Shown here: positions 18,994 to 27,088 of the stretch, piece after piece
Position numbering within the stretch: the stretch's first letter is position 1
Layout of the letters: each line of letters begins with the position of its first letter
Source: Leptospira sp. 96542
Lineage (GTDB): Bacteria; Spirochaetota; Leptospiria; Leptospirales; Leptospiraceae
NCBI GenBank assembly: GCA_029310945.1
Contig: JARJFC010000020.1
Location: 7,641-71,640 of the forward strand
Direction of reading: 5' to 3'
Length of the DNA: 64,000 nt
Made by a program: the position numbers and the translations under genes
Notes under the pieces: model-generated
What the model was told of the DNA's origin: nothing
Database searches by the model: none
Seen by the model: the letters and a program-made list of their open reading frames with translations, nothing else

Positions 18994-20472
18994 TCAAAAT
19001 ACCTTGCCCAATTGGAAACCAACCCATTGGTGTTGTTGTGGTAAACCATTCGCCGATTGAAAGTCTATACTTTGGAAATTGTAATTGATGGAAACCAAAA
19101 ACCCCGATTCAGATACAGAAACAAATCCTGCGCGGAAAAATCCAACGGCTCGTTTTAGATCCGTGACGTAAGTTTTATTTTCTCTGTATTCCAAGTCCTC
19201 CCGGAGCAGTTCTAAAAATATTTCTCTTTGCCTCGGATCCAAAATGAACTGTGATAAAAGTTCATAAGAAAGATACCTTGCAACTGCAGGCAATCGTCCT
19301 CCTTCTGGACGGAATAATGAGTAAATTGCCACCAAACGTGCATCTTGTGGAAGTGAGTCCCATTGGTCTACGACAGATTTCATTAAAAATAGTTTCAGAT
19401 TTTTTTCTACATCTTCCGCACCGTTGAAGATATTATTAAACAATAAATAATTGAGCCCGATGTCATACGGGTTTGAGGTTCCAGAAACCAAAAATTGGTT
19501 AAAAATGAGAAACCGTTGGAACGAATTTTTACCATTGTCTTCGGCAAGGGCTCGGTATAAAACTTCTCTTTGCCCAAGTTCGGGTGAAGGGTTCGCAAGT
19601 AAATTGTCTATATTGCTAAATGCTGCATTCCGGTTTATATTTTTGTATGTGCTATCCGATCCAATTTGTCCTTGTAAGGTGGCGTTGTACACCTGAAAGG
19701 TGCCACCAGGATTGATATAAAAATACCAATAACCCTTGCCTGGTATTTGTAAAATGGGAGAACCTGGTTGCAATACAGCAGTGCCTGGTCCTGGGGTAGA
19801 ATCGACATTTCCCAAACGGAATATCAATCCAAAAGAAAAATCAGTTTGTACATTGCCCAGGTTTAAGTTGTATTGGGTTCCAAAAAACCTGTGGTGGAAT
19901 TTACGAAGATCGGTTTTGATTGCGCCCGAATACGAATCGGGGATTTGTGTATCCCAACCTTGGGGAGTTGGTGAACCGATGTAGTTGTGGAATTTTTTTT
20001 GGGCAGATTTTCCTCCCACAGAGGGACCAATCATTCCCATTTCAAACTCAGTTGTGATGGCAGAGTTCTCTGTCCAAGTTGTGAGTGAATGGCTCAAATA
20101 GGCACGACTCGAATAGGGTCTATCTCCGAACGAAATATCCGCCTTTGAAATGTTTGTTGGTGTGTAAAACTCTTGTCCAAGGGAAAGGCCAACCAAATAA
20201 TTTGTGGTAGGGTCTTGTTTGACAAAAAGCCCATTCCACCCACCCAATAGGTAACGTGTTGGGTTTTTTTCGCCAGCCGTCATATGGAATTCGAGCCTGG
20301 CGCCGTTGGTATAATAACGATCAGAAAACCCACCGAAGGCATCGTTTTCAGAAAGGAATCGGATTTGGTATTGGTCTTTGACTCGTTCATCGTAGGAGTC
20401 TTCTGCTGGTTGAGCACGAAGCCCTATCAGAAAAGCAAAAAAAAGAAACGTTGTAAAAATAGAAAACTTCAT
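18994..20472 (-). CDS. LpxR-like lipid A deacylase (DUF2219), long form
   Basis: An outer-membrane beta-barrel related to LpxR, which removes the 3'-acyloxyacyl group of lipid A. A signal peptide (about 1-20, FLIGLRAQ) precedes the family opening QIRFLSENDAFGGFSDRYYTNG-type block, with Asn43-Asp44 matching the catalytic Asn-Asp. Downstream landmarks include FGDRPYSSRAYL and HNYIGSPTPQGWD. At 492 residues it is much longer than the ~320 of enteric LpxR, with an extra helical segment around residues 290-430 that is not barrel-like. The ATG at 20472 is preceded by GGAGGGG and begins the signal peptide, so it is preferred over a TTG at 20505. Function is by homology. Confidence 0.75.
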   Translation of the reverse strand: MKFSIFTTFLFFAFLIGLRAQPAEDSYDERVKDQYQIRFLSENDAFGGFSDRYYTNGARLEFHMTAGEKNPTRYLLGGWNGLFVKQDPTTNYLVGLSLGQEFYTPTNISKADISFGDRPYSSRAYLSHSLTTWTENSAITTEFEMGMIGPSVGGKSAQKKFHNYIGSPTPQGWDTQIPDSYSGAIKTDLRKFHHRFFGTQYNLNLGNVQTDFSFGLIFRLGNVDSTPGPGTAVLQPGSPILQIPGKGYWYFYINPGGTFQVYNATLQGQIGSDSTYKNINRNAAFSNIDNLLANPSPELGQREVLYRALAEDNGKNSFQRFLIFNQFLVSGTSNPYDIGLNYLLFNNIFNGAEDVEKNLKLFLMKSVVDQWDSLPQDARLVAIYSLFRPEGGRLPAVARYLSYELLSQFILDPRQREIFLELLREDLEYRENKTYVTDLKRAVGFFRAGFVSVSESGFLVSINYNFQSIDFQSANGLPQQHQWVGFQLGKVF

Positions 20473-20602
20473 ACCCCTCCAAATTCTTTTGCGTAAGAAG
20501 GACAATTTGGTTTAACTCGCCCTCTTTGGGTCAAAATTACAGAACGGGTAAATTGTTGGGATTCGAAATTAGAATTCTATTGAGTAGATTTCGAAAAAGA
20601 GA

Positions 20603-21385
20603 TTAGTATTCTTTGGCGGCTTCCGAGAGTAAAATTTTTGTGCGAATCCAATTGGGTAAAATTCTCCCTAACCGAACGGCGAAGGCTGTGGCAAAGGGAA
20701 ACCTGTTTTCATACACTTCCGATTGGATACCTTTCAGAATGTAATCCACAGCTTTTTCTTCCGAAATTTCGCCTGGGGCAGGGACACCATCATTTTTGAC
20801 GGCTTCGGTTGCCACAAACCCTGGGTGGATGGTTTGGATCCGAATTTGGTTGTAGCCAAAGTGTTTGAGTTCCATTCGGGCCGTTTCTAAAAATACCCTG
20901 GCAGCCGCTTTGGAAGCAGTGTAGTCGCCCTGCATAGGAATTCCAAAATAAGTTGCCAAAGAATTTACATGACAAACCATAGAAGGAGTTTTTTGCGTTT
21001 TTAACGCCTGTAAGATGGGAACAAAAAAATTGACCATACTATCATAATTTGTTCGCATCACAAATAAAAATTGTTCTCTCGTATTTTTAATCGTATTGGA
21101 TGAAGGACCAATCCCTACATTCAAAATGGCAATGTCGATCTTTCCGAATTTGGTTAGAGTTTCCTTTACAACTAAGTCCGCGTGACTTGAGATTGTCGCA
21201 TCCCCCACAAAACACAAACATTCACTGCCTCTGGATTCAATTTCAGTTTTGAGATTATGTAATAGATCTGACCTTCTTGCCGTAACAACGATTTGGTTTT
21301 GATGTTCGGAAAGTTTAAGTGCAAGTGTACGACCTATGCCCGACGAAGCACCAGTGATGATGATAGTTTTATTTTTGTATTCCAT
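20603..21385 (-). CDS. Short-chain dehydrogenase/reductase
   Basis: A 260-residue classical SDR. NAD(P)-binding TGASSGIG at 11-18, Arg after strand two (TARR) suggesting NADPH, LNVGIG in place of NNAG, catalytic Ser (HVNSLAT) and YTASK. A C-terminal hydrophobic or basic tail (RLGRILPNWIRTKILL) resembles membrane-associated SDRs such as 3-ketosphinganine-reductase-like enzymes. It is third in an operon with two class II aldolase-fold genes (27-base gap). The substrate is unknown; a lipid-related role is inference from the tail and the nearby ceramidase. Confidence 0.88.
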   Translation of the reverse strand: MEYKNKTIIITGASSGIGRTLALKLSEHQNQIVVTARRSDLLHNLKTEIESRGSECLCFVGDATISSHADLVVKETLTKFGKIDIAILNVGIGPSSNTIKNTREQFLFVMRTNYDSMVNFFVPILQALKTQKTPSMVCHVNSLATYFGIPMQGDYTASKAAARVFLETARMELKHFGYNQIRIQTIHPGFVATEAVKNDGVPAPGEISEEKAVDYILKGIQSEVYENRFPFATAFAVRLGRILPNWIRTKILLSEAAKEY

Positions 21386-21412
21386 AAGATCAATTGAACT
21401 TCGAAAACCAGA

Positions 21413-22144
21413 TCAGTAAGCCTTAAAACCAGTGGGAGTTTCGCCTCGTTCGTAGGATTCCCTCGCACGGCGTTCGTCTTTTAAAAGGCGATTTTTTGCT
21501 ATGAAACGAACAAACCATGGGATTCGCCTGATTTCTCCACCAGTGGCAAAAGCCAGGAGATAGGCCTTACTGCATTTTTCTATGAGTTCACAATTATAAA
21601 TGGCTTTTTCCCTTGTTACACTTGTAACAACCACTCCATCTCCTTCTAAAAATCCGTTGGCACCGCTGAGGAGCACTGAATTTGGCAGAACCGATCCATC
21701 AAACGTCCGTTCTAGGGGAAGTATAGGTGCGCCCAATTGACGGCATTGTTCGTCAAACACAAGTGGAAGGGGATTTTTAAGTGTTTTCAGTAGCGATCCC
21801 CAAGGTGATTGGAAAACAGCAATGGCACCAATGTCTGGTCGGTGTTTGTACATACTTGCATGGAAACAAATGGTTTTTCTGCGTTCGTCATCGATAGAAT
21901 CCAAATCTAATGATTCCAAAGGATTTAAAATAGGAAACTCTTTGGTTTTGATTTTCGAAGTTTTACCTTCTTTTTTGTCCATTAGTAAAAATGAATGTTT
22001 ACCAGGAAGGCGAAACGATAGGCTGGCCTCTTTGTTTTGCAAAAGACCTTTGGCTTCGAGCCGGTTCCATAAATTTCTGAGGTCATCTTTATCTTTGTCC
22101 AATTTGGCGATGGGTTGTTTTTTGAGTGCAGTTGAAGATTTCAT
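21413..22144 (-). CDS. Class II aldolase/adducin-fold protein, metal site degenerate
   Basis: A 243-residue protein with the class II aldolase/adducin fold: FHASMYKHRPDIGAIAVF matches the helix-strand leading to the metal site, and GDGVVVTSVTREKAIYNCELIEKCSKA matches the C-terminal part. The usual zinc-binding HxH is replaced by FQS, and no later HG metal ligand is evident (NGFLEGDGV instead of RNHG). It is therefore probably not a metal-dependent aldolase. The neighbour upstream keeps all ligands, so the pair may act together or the family member may have been repurposed. It lies 40 bases after that gene. Confidence 0.8.
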   Translation of the reverse strand: MKSSTALKKQPIAKLDKDKDDLRNLWNRLEAKGLLQNKEASLSFRLPGKHSFLLMDKKEGKTSKIKTKEFPILNPLESLDLDSIDDERRKTICFHASMYKHRPDIGAIAVFQSPWGSLLKTLKNPLPLVFDEQCRQLGAPILPLERTFDGSVLPNSVLLSGANGFLEGDGVVVTSVTREKAIYNCELIEKCSKAYLLAFATGGEIRRIPWFVRFIAKNRLLKDERRARESYERGETPTGFKAY

Positions 22145-22184
22145 ATGAATGTATCCATCCTTCTTTGTTTCATTTCAGAGTTCA

Positions 22185-22829
22185 TCAGTGGTTTGCGAGA
22201 ACAGTTAGTGACATTTCCAAAATTTCTGGCGCAGGTCTGTTTGTATTTGAGGCAATCCTTTTGCGAAGGTAATCTTTGGATTCTTCCTCAGCCATTTGTA
22301 CGTTTTGGATCGCTTCTGCGAGTGAATTTGCGCCAGCCACCAAACCATGATTACGTAGTAAATATCCATTTGTATCTTGGGTGACACGTTTTTTGAAAGC
22401 ATTAACCAAAAAAGATGTTCCCGAAGGAGCGTAGGAAACAATGCGTAAACTTTTTCCCAGTCGTTTTTTTGCTAATTCGGATTGTAAGGGTATGTCGATT
22501 CCAAGAAGGGTCGCCGCACTGGCAATGGGTTGGTGGGTGTGGAGGCTCACTTTGAGGTCTGGGCGTTTCAGAAAAAAACTAGCATGGAGACCACTTTCAG
22601 TTGTTGGTTCTTTTTCACCTGACAACTGTTTTAGATCTTTAATTTGCAAAATGCAGATGTCTTCTGGTTTCATTTGGTAATAATCGGAGGCAGAAGGTGT
22701 TACGGCCATCCGTTCTTCGTCCAAACGAACGGCTAGGTTTCCACCCACTCCAGCAAGGAAACCTATGTCGGCCAATTTGATGCATGCGGTTACCATGGCC
22801 TCACTCACTTCTTTTGTTTTTTTATCCAT
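22185..22829 (-). CDS. Class II aldolase family protein (metal site intact)
   Basis: A 214-residue class II aldolase-type enzyme such as fuculose-phosphate aldolase or methylthioribulose-phosphate dehydratase relatives. It has GVGGNLAVR for phosphate binding, TTESGLHASFFLKRPD with the catalytic Glu, metal ligands in LHTHQP, and the third histidine in LRNHGLV. The ATG at 22829 has AAGGAG eight bases upstream; a GTG three codons earlier overlaps that site and is rejected. It is the first gene of the aldolase/aldolase-like/SDR operon, divergent from tetR. The substrate is not deducible. Confidence 0.87.
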   Translation of the reverse strand: MDKKTKEVSEAMVTACIKLADIGFLAGVGGNLAVRLDEERMAVTPSASDYYQMKPEDICILQIKDLKQLSGEKEPTTESGLHASFFLKRPDLKVSLHTHQPIASAATLLGIDIPLQSELAKKRLGKSLRIVSYAPSGTSFLVNAFKKRVTQDTNGYLLRNHGLVAGANSLAEAIQNVQMAEEESKDYLRKRIASNTNRPAPEILEMSLTVLANH

Positions 22830-22868
22830 CCCATTCACTCCTTCGGAATTTCCTCATACCAGAAGAAA

Positions 22869-22886
22869 ACTCGGCAAATGCCGAGT
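22869..22886. promoter_or_regulatory. Palindrome between tetR and the aldolase operon (operator)
   Basis: ACTCGGCA-AA-TGCCGAGT, perfect 8-base arms. It sits about 40 bases before the aldolase start and about 100 before tetR, in the divergent control region. A near copy (15 of 18 positions) lies after tetR at 23629-23646, before the ceramidase gene. TetR-type dimers bind such sites, so it is a likely operator of the adjacent TetR protein. Confidence 0.6.
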
Positions 22887-22984
22887 CAATTTTACCTTGT
22901 TTTCTTGGTTTGTCCACATGTTTTCCGTATTGGCAAAGTTTTTGGGCTTGAACCTTGGCGTTTTTTCGGATTCTTTCGGAAGGG

Positions 22985-23626
22985 ATGCGTAAAATTCGTT
23001 CGGAAACTCCGTCAGGGAGGGAGAGGCGAGCTGCCTTAGTCCAAGCTCTGCGAGAGTTACTCCGTAAAAATACCCCAGAATCTTTGACCTTTGCCCAGAT
23101 TTGTGAACACGCCGATATTCCCCGGGCATCGGCCTACCATTTTTATCCGAATATGGGAGCATTGTACTTAGGTCTCCGCCAGGTACACTCCGAAATTCTA
23201 GTCACTCGTTTGTCGCAAGTTAGCATTTCCCACTTCCAAAATTGGCAAGATTACGTGCATTTTTTGGCAGAAGAAGCTGCCAAAGTGGTTCGGGAGGACA
23301 TTGCTCTGATGCGGGTTGTTTATGGAGTTCGCAATGAGGAAACCATGCATGTGGGAAAGGATTTGGATTCTCAAATTGCCAAAATGGCTTTGCAACAGGT
23401 GGAGGCTCGGTTTGCCCTTCCACCATGGACGGATGCACAAAGGAAGGTGGGCATTGCAGTGGCTCTCATTGATTCGGTCTTTCGGTATGCCTACCGAGAG
23501 GAAGGGGAAATTTCAGAAGGAATCGTCAAGGAAGCGGGTAGGGCGGCTGTTGCCTATTTGCGTTGTTACCTACCAGAATTTGCCGAGCCCAAACCTGTGG
23601 AAAGTTTAGCAACGGGAACTGTTTAA
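22985..23626 (+). CDS. TetR-family transcriptional regulator
   Basis: A repressor-type protein of about 213 residues. The N-terminal helix-turn-helix is clear: RAALVQALRELLRKNTPESL, then FAQICEHADIPRASAYHFYPNMGALY, the recognition helix being RASAYHFYP. The rest is a helical ligand-binding domain. The start is uncertain: ATG at 22985 has GGAAGG too close, and an in-frame TTG lies at 22955. The gene is divergent from the aldolase operon and upstream of the ceramidase gene, and is bracketed by two matching palindromes, so it probably controls both sides and itself. Confidence 0.87.
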   Translation: MRKIRSETPSGRERRAALVQALRELLRKNTPESLTFAQICEHADIPRASAYHFYPNMGALYLGLRQVHSEILVTRLSQVSISHFQNWQDYVHFLAEEAAKVVREDIALMRVVYGVRNEETMHVGKDLDSQIAKMALQQVEARFALPPWTDAQRKVGIAVALIDSVFRYAYREEGEISEGIVKEAGRAAVAYLRCYLPEFAEPKPVESLATGTV

Positions 23627-23628
23627 TA

Positions 23629-23651
23629 ATTCGGCATTCGCCGACTTTTTT
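23629..23651 (+). promoter_or_regulatory. Second palindrome copy, operator and/or tetR terminator
   Basis: TCGGC-ATTC-GCCGA (23631-23644) followed by CTTTTTTTT. In the 14-base core it differs by one base from the reverse complement of the palindrome at 22871-22884. The T-run makes it a plausible intrinsic terminator for tetR. The match to the other palindrome and its place about 50 bases before the ceramidase start also make it a plausible TetR operator. The two roles are not exclusive. Confidence 0.55.
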
Positions 23652-23696
23652 TAAAATTTGGCGTGCAAAACTTTCTCTCTGTGGTAGAAAGTTCTT

Positions 23697-25697
23697 ATGA
23701 AAAGCCCCATCCTTTTTTTTGTTAGTTTTTTGGTTTCTCTCCCCCTACTTGCTCAATCTGTTGCAAATTATGATGCTGGTATGTCAAAAGTAGATATCAC
23801 GGGACCTCCTGTTGGTGTCATGTTTTGGGGTTATGCGCAGCCAGAACAAACGGGACAGGGGATCCACACTCGGCAGTTTGTTCGTTCTCTGGTTCTAAAG
23901 GACAAAAAAAACGGCAATCTCTTAGCATATGCGACGGCCGAAGTGGGTGGCATCCCATTTGAGATCCAAAGGGATGTGGTGGCACGGCTCCAAAAGGAAG
24001 TGAATCCCAATTTCCATTATGCCAATGTTCTCCTCAATGCTTCGCATACGCATAGTGGACCTGCCGGGTATTTTCATTATTCCGAATTTTCTTTGTATTC
24101 TACAAACTTTTTCCCCGGCCTATACAATGTGATAGTGGATGGCATAGTCAAGTCCATCAAACAGTCGTATGATGGAATGGCAGCTTCTGAAATTTTACTA
24201 GGAAAAACAAAGGTGGTATCAGGAGGAGTCAATCGGAGTTTGGTCGCTTACGAAGAAAACCCTGATGAAGAACGAAAAAAATATTCTGATAATGTGGATA
24301 CAGACATGATCCAGATTACGGTTAAACAAAATGATAAAATCATCGGTTTTGTAAATTGGTATGGAATCCATCCCACAAATATTACTTTTGACAATCGTTT
24401 GATTTCCACAGACAATAAGGGTGTGGCTTCACTTCTTTCAGAGGCACTTGCGGCCAAAGAAGGAAATCCAAATTTTGTGGCAATATATGCGCAAGCGAAT
24501 GAAGGGGATGTAACTCCAAATTTAAATCTAAACAATACAGGTCCAGGCAAAGATATGTATGAAAGCGCATACATCCTCGGCGAACGCCAGTTTAATGCTG
24601 CTACTTCTATCTTAAAATCTGAAGGTAAACCACTAGGTGAAGGGTTAAAATTCACACAACGATTTATCAATATGGGAAATACTAAAGTGTCTGCGAAATT
24701 CACAGGCACTGGTAAAGACGAAACAACCTGTTTATCTGCGTATGGGTATGCTTTGGCTGCTGGTTCCACAGAAGAAGGCGGAGGACATTTTTTGTTCCAT
24801 GAGGGTATGACTGACAAAGATAGAAAGTTTTATATCGACTTTTTGGCCCGGATGATGTTACAAGCTCCATCGGAAGAATTACAAAAATGCCAAGCTCCTA
24901 AGGCTGTACTTTTTCCAATGGGCGAAACTAAACCTATCCCCAGTTTGCCGCAGATTCTTCCTTATGGAATTGTGACCATTGGAGAATTAGGAATTTTAGT
25001 GACTCCGCATGAAGTCACCACCATGTCTAGCCGTAGGTTGAAACAAACGGTAAGACAACACTTAGGTGGTGCACAATCTGAATTTGTTTTGTCTGGTTTG
25101 ACTAATGATTTTTCTGGATATATCACTACCAATGAAGAGTATCGTATCCAACAGTATGAAGGTGGTCACACATTGCATGGGCCACATAGTTTGGCTGCCT
25201 TAAGACAGGAGTTTGATGGTATGGCAGAAGAATTGGCTAAGGATAAACCAAAAAAAACGCAAAACTTGGAGCCTATGGATCTTTCTAAAATTGTAAAACA
25301 CAAACCTTTACCAGAAATCAAATCTAAATCCAAACCCAAAGGGAAGGTGTTAACAGAAAATAAATCGAATTACCAATTGGGCGAAACGGTAAACTGCAGA
25401 GTGGGTTCCTCGCACCCTAATGTTGGTTATCCGAATATTAGTTCTTATTTTGATGTGGAAATTTTGGAAAATGAGAGCTGGAAAGTTTATAAAAACGATG
25501 GTGATTTATATACAAAGTTCCAATTCAAACCAGGGTTTTTATTTGTATCAGAACCTTCGATTTCCATGTTTTGGGAAACGAATACAAACGACAAACCAGG
25601 AGAATACCGATTGGTGCATCGTTCAGTTTACCTCGATGAATCGGAGAAAACGATCCCTTACGTTGTGGAATGCCCTAGTTTCCGATTGCAGAAATAA
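23697..25697 (+). CDS. Secreted neutral ceramidase
   Basis: A 666-residue secreted amidase expected to split ceramide into sphingoid base and fatty acid. A signal peptide ends near LLAQ (residue 20). Zinc-site histidines appear in NASHTHSGP (His117, His119) and WYGIHPTN (His225). The nucleophile loop reads NEGDVTPN, with Thr273 where the studied enzymes have Ser (GDVSPN). A C-terminal domain after about residue 530 (Lys/Pro-rich linker, then a beta-sandwich-like stretch to the end) matches the immunoglobulin-like tail of neutral ceramidases. It follows tetR with a shared palindrome between them. Uptake or detoxification of environmental or host ceramides is inferred. Confidence 0.9.
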   Translation: MKSPILFFVSFLVSLPLLAQSVANYDAGMSKVDITGPPVGVMFWGYAQPEQTGQGIHTRQFVRSLVLKDKKNGNLLAYATAEVGGIPFEIQRDVVARLQKEVNPNFHYANVLLNASHTHSGPAGYFHYSEFSLYSTNFFPGLYNVIVDGIVKSIKQSYDGMAASEILLGKTKVVSGGVNRSLVAYEENPDEERKKYSDNVDTDMIQITVKQNDKIIGFVNWYGIHPTNITFDNRLISTDNKGVASLLSEALAAKEGNPNFVAIYAQANEGDVTPNLNLNNTGPGKDMYESAYILGERQFNAATSILKSEGKPLGEGLKFTQRFINMGNTKVSAKFTGTGKDETTCLSAYGYALAAGSTEEGGGHFLFHEGMTDKDRKFYIDFLARMMLQAPSEELQKCQAPKAVLFPMGETKPIPSLPQILPYGIVTIGELGILVTPHEVTTMSSRRLKQTVRQHLGGAQSEFVLSGLTNDFSGYITTNEEYRIQQYEGGHTLHGPHSLAALRQEFDGMAEELAKDKPKKTQNLEPMDLSKIVKHKPLPEIKSKSKPKGKVLTENKSNYQLGETVNCRVGSSHPNVGYPNISSYFDVEILENESWKVYKNDGDLYTKFQFKPGFLFVSEPSISMFWETNTNDKPGEYRLVHRSVYLDESEKTIPYVVECPSFRLQK

Positions 25698-25727
25698 ATC
25701 ATTCCCAAATCAACTGGAAAAAAATTC

Positions 25728-25766
25728 TGTCGGCAACTGTATGAACTTCTCATTGAGTTGCCGACA
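25728..25766. terminator. Long hairpin after the ceramidase gene
   Basis: Perfect 11-bp inverted repeat TGTCGGCAACT (25728-25738) and AGTTGCCGACA (25756-25766), loop 17 bases, 30 bases after the ceramidase stop. The A-run before it (T-run on the minus strand) and absence of a plus-strand T-run make it an imperfect terminator for the ceramidase transcript. It could stabilise the mRNA end instead. The remainder of the gap to 25993 is AT-rich and holds nothing else recognised. Confidence 0.5.
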
Positions 25767-25993
25767 AAATAACCAAATATACAATTCGAGGGATTTAGGC
25801 GGAGTATGACTTAGCTTTTTCCATTCAAAATTTTTACTCCGAACCCTTTCGGTAATTGTACGTAAAAGTTTTATAATAGTCAGTACAATCCGAAATCAAA
25901 ACTTTAAAAAATTTCCAAATACTAACATAAATTAAAGTCGATTCAGGAAATATATTTTACGATCACTCGTATTTCCTCTAAACTTATGTCATT

Positions 25994-26971
25994 ATGAAGT
26001 TTATTACTGTAATCGTTTTTTTCTTTGGTTTGTTCGTGGGTTGTACGAAAAAAAAATCTTCGGATGATGATTTATTATTATTAACGACTTTGTATTTACT
26101 ACAACCAACAGACATAGTTTTAGAATTAGGATACCCGGGTTCGGTCAATCAAATCCAACATTCTGACTTAGAAGGCAAAACGGCGGGAGCCACAGTGAAA
26201 GTGGGTGGAGTCGCAGCAACAGGCGTTTCGCAGGTTTCGTCTAACAGTTTACAGTTTACTATGCCCACAGTTTCAGGTATAACTGAAAATTCAAGTGTGG
26301 ATTTTGTTGTGGAACAAAATGGGGCAGTTGTATTTTCAAACAAGGTAAGGTATCGCCCTTTAGTGGAATGGCAGGTCAACCAACCACATTCCGTATTGCG
26401 GCCAATTGATGGACGTGATAACAAAAGTTTTTTCCAAATCACTGCAACGACCGCTATGCATGTGTTTAATACTTTTGGTCATGGTTTTTCAGATTTAGAT
26501 ATTTATTATTTTACTGGTCTCAATGCATCTCCCGTTGCCTTCGCAGAAAAAAGAATGAATGGGGCTGAATTCAATAGAGTCTCATTGAATGCAGGCACTG
26601 TGTATGTTATGGTCAAACATGTTGGTGGGGGAGGTGGTACCTTCAATTTGCAGGTGGCAAACAGTGGAGTGGTGCCTTCCAGTTCCGCCATTTTGCTTCA
26701 GTATGATGAGCCTTCCTTATGTTACGATACCATGGGAACAGGACCTGCCACAGGCAACACTTGTGCTGTTCTCCAGGCAAATAACATTGCTAATGCTGGC
26801 TGGGCACGCACTGGTCGTTGTACCTACCCATCGGACGGTGGGCTAACCACACGCAATTATTACTTCAAAAGCGGGATTCCCTCGTTTTCGACTCCGAATG
26901 CCGAAAATACTTGCTTGAATCCAGGTAATGGTTCTAGTAACGAAGCCGAGTCTATTTTTATAGCAAACTAA
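25994..26971 (+). CDS. Lipoprotein with TIG/IPT-like domain
   Basis: A 325-residue lipoprotein: signal segment and lipobox LFVGC (Cys17), then a Lys/Asp-rich tether (TKKKSSDDD). An immunoglobulin-like region (about 35-115) resembles an IPT/TIG domain (LELGYPGSVNQI, VGGVAATGVSQVSSNSLQFTMP). A second beta-rich region (130-220) resembles a pre-peptidase-type domain (FNTFGHGFSDLDIYYFTG, VYVMVKHVGGGGGTFNLQV). A C-terminal part has six cysteines. Exported and probably surface- or periplasm-anchored; ligand unknown. It stands alone, with a strong terminator behind it. Confidence 0.8.
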   Translation: MKFITVIVFFFGLFVGCTKKKSSDDDLLLLTTLYLLQPTDIVLELGYPGSVNQIQHSDLEGKTAGATVKVGGVAATGVSQVSSNSLQFTMPTVSGITENSSVDFVVEQNGAVVFSNKVRYRPLVEWQVNQPHSVLRPIDGRDNKSFFQITATTAMHVFNTFGHGFSDLDIYYFTGLNASPVAFAEKRMNGAEFNRVSLNAGTVYVMVKHVGGGGGTFNLQVANSGVVPSSSAILLQYDEPSLCYDTMGTGPATGNTCAVLQANNIANAGWARTGRCTYPSDGGLTTRNYYFKSGIPSFSTPNAENTCLNPGNGSSNEAESIFIAN

Positions 26972-27021
26972 TTTCTAAGAAGTGGCAATTGGATTCCCAC
27001 TGATACTATCTCTCATTTGCT

Positions 27022-27058
27022 AAGGGGCTTTTGCTTAAAAACCCCTTGTTCTTTTTTC
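27022..27058 (+). terminator. Intrinsic terminator after the lipoprotein gene
   Basis: AAGGGG (27022-27027) pairs with CCCCTT (27042-27047), and the inner TTTT/AAAA can extend the stem. It is followed by GTTCTTTTTTC. Classic hairpin plus T-run about 50 bases after the stop and 30 bases before the next start. Confidence 0.8.
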
Positions 27059-27088
27059 ATATTTCCCGCTTCATAGATCATAACATCT

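Noticed and set aside
24248..24817. 189-codon open frame antisense to the ceramidase gene
   Set aside because: Opposite conserved ceramidase codons with no recognisable domain; a shadow frame.
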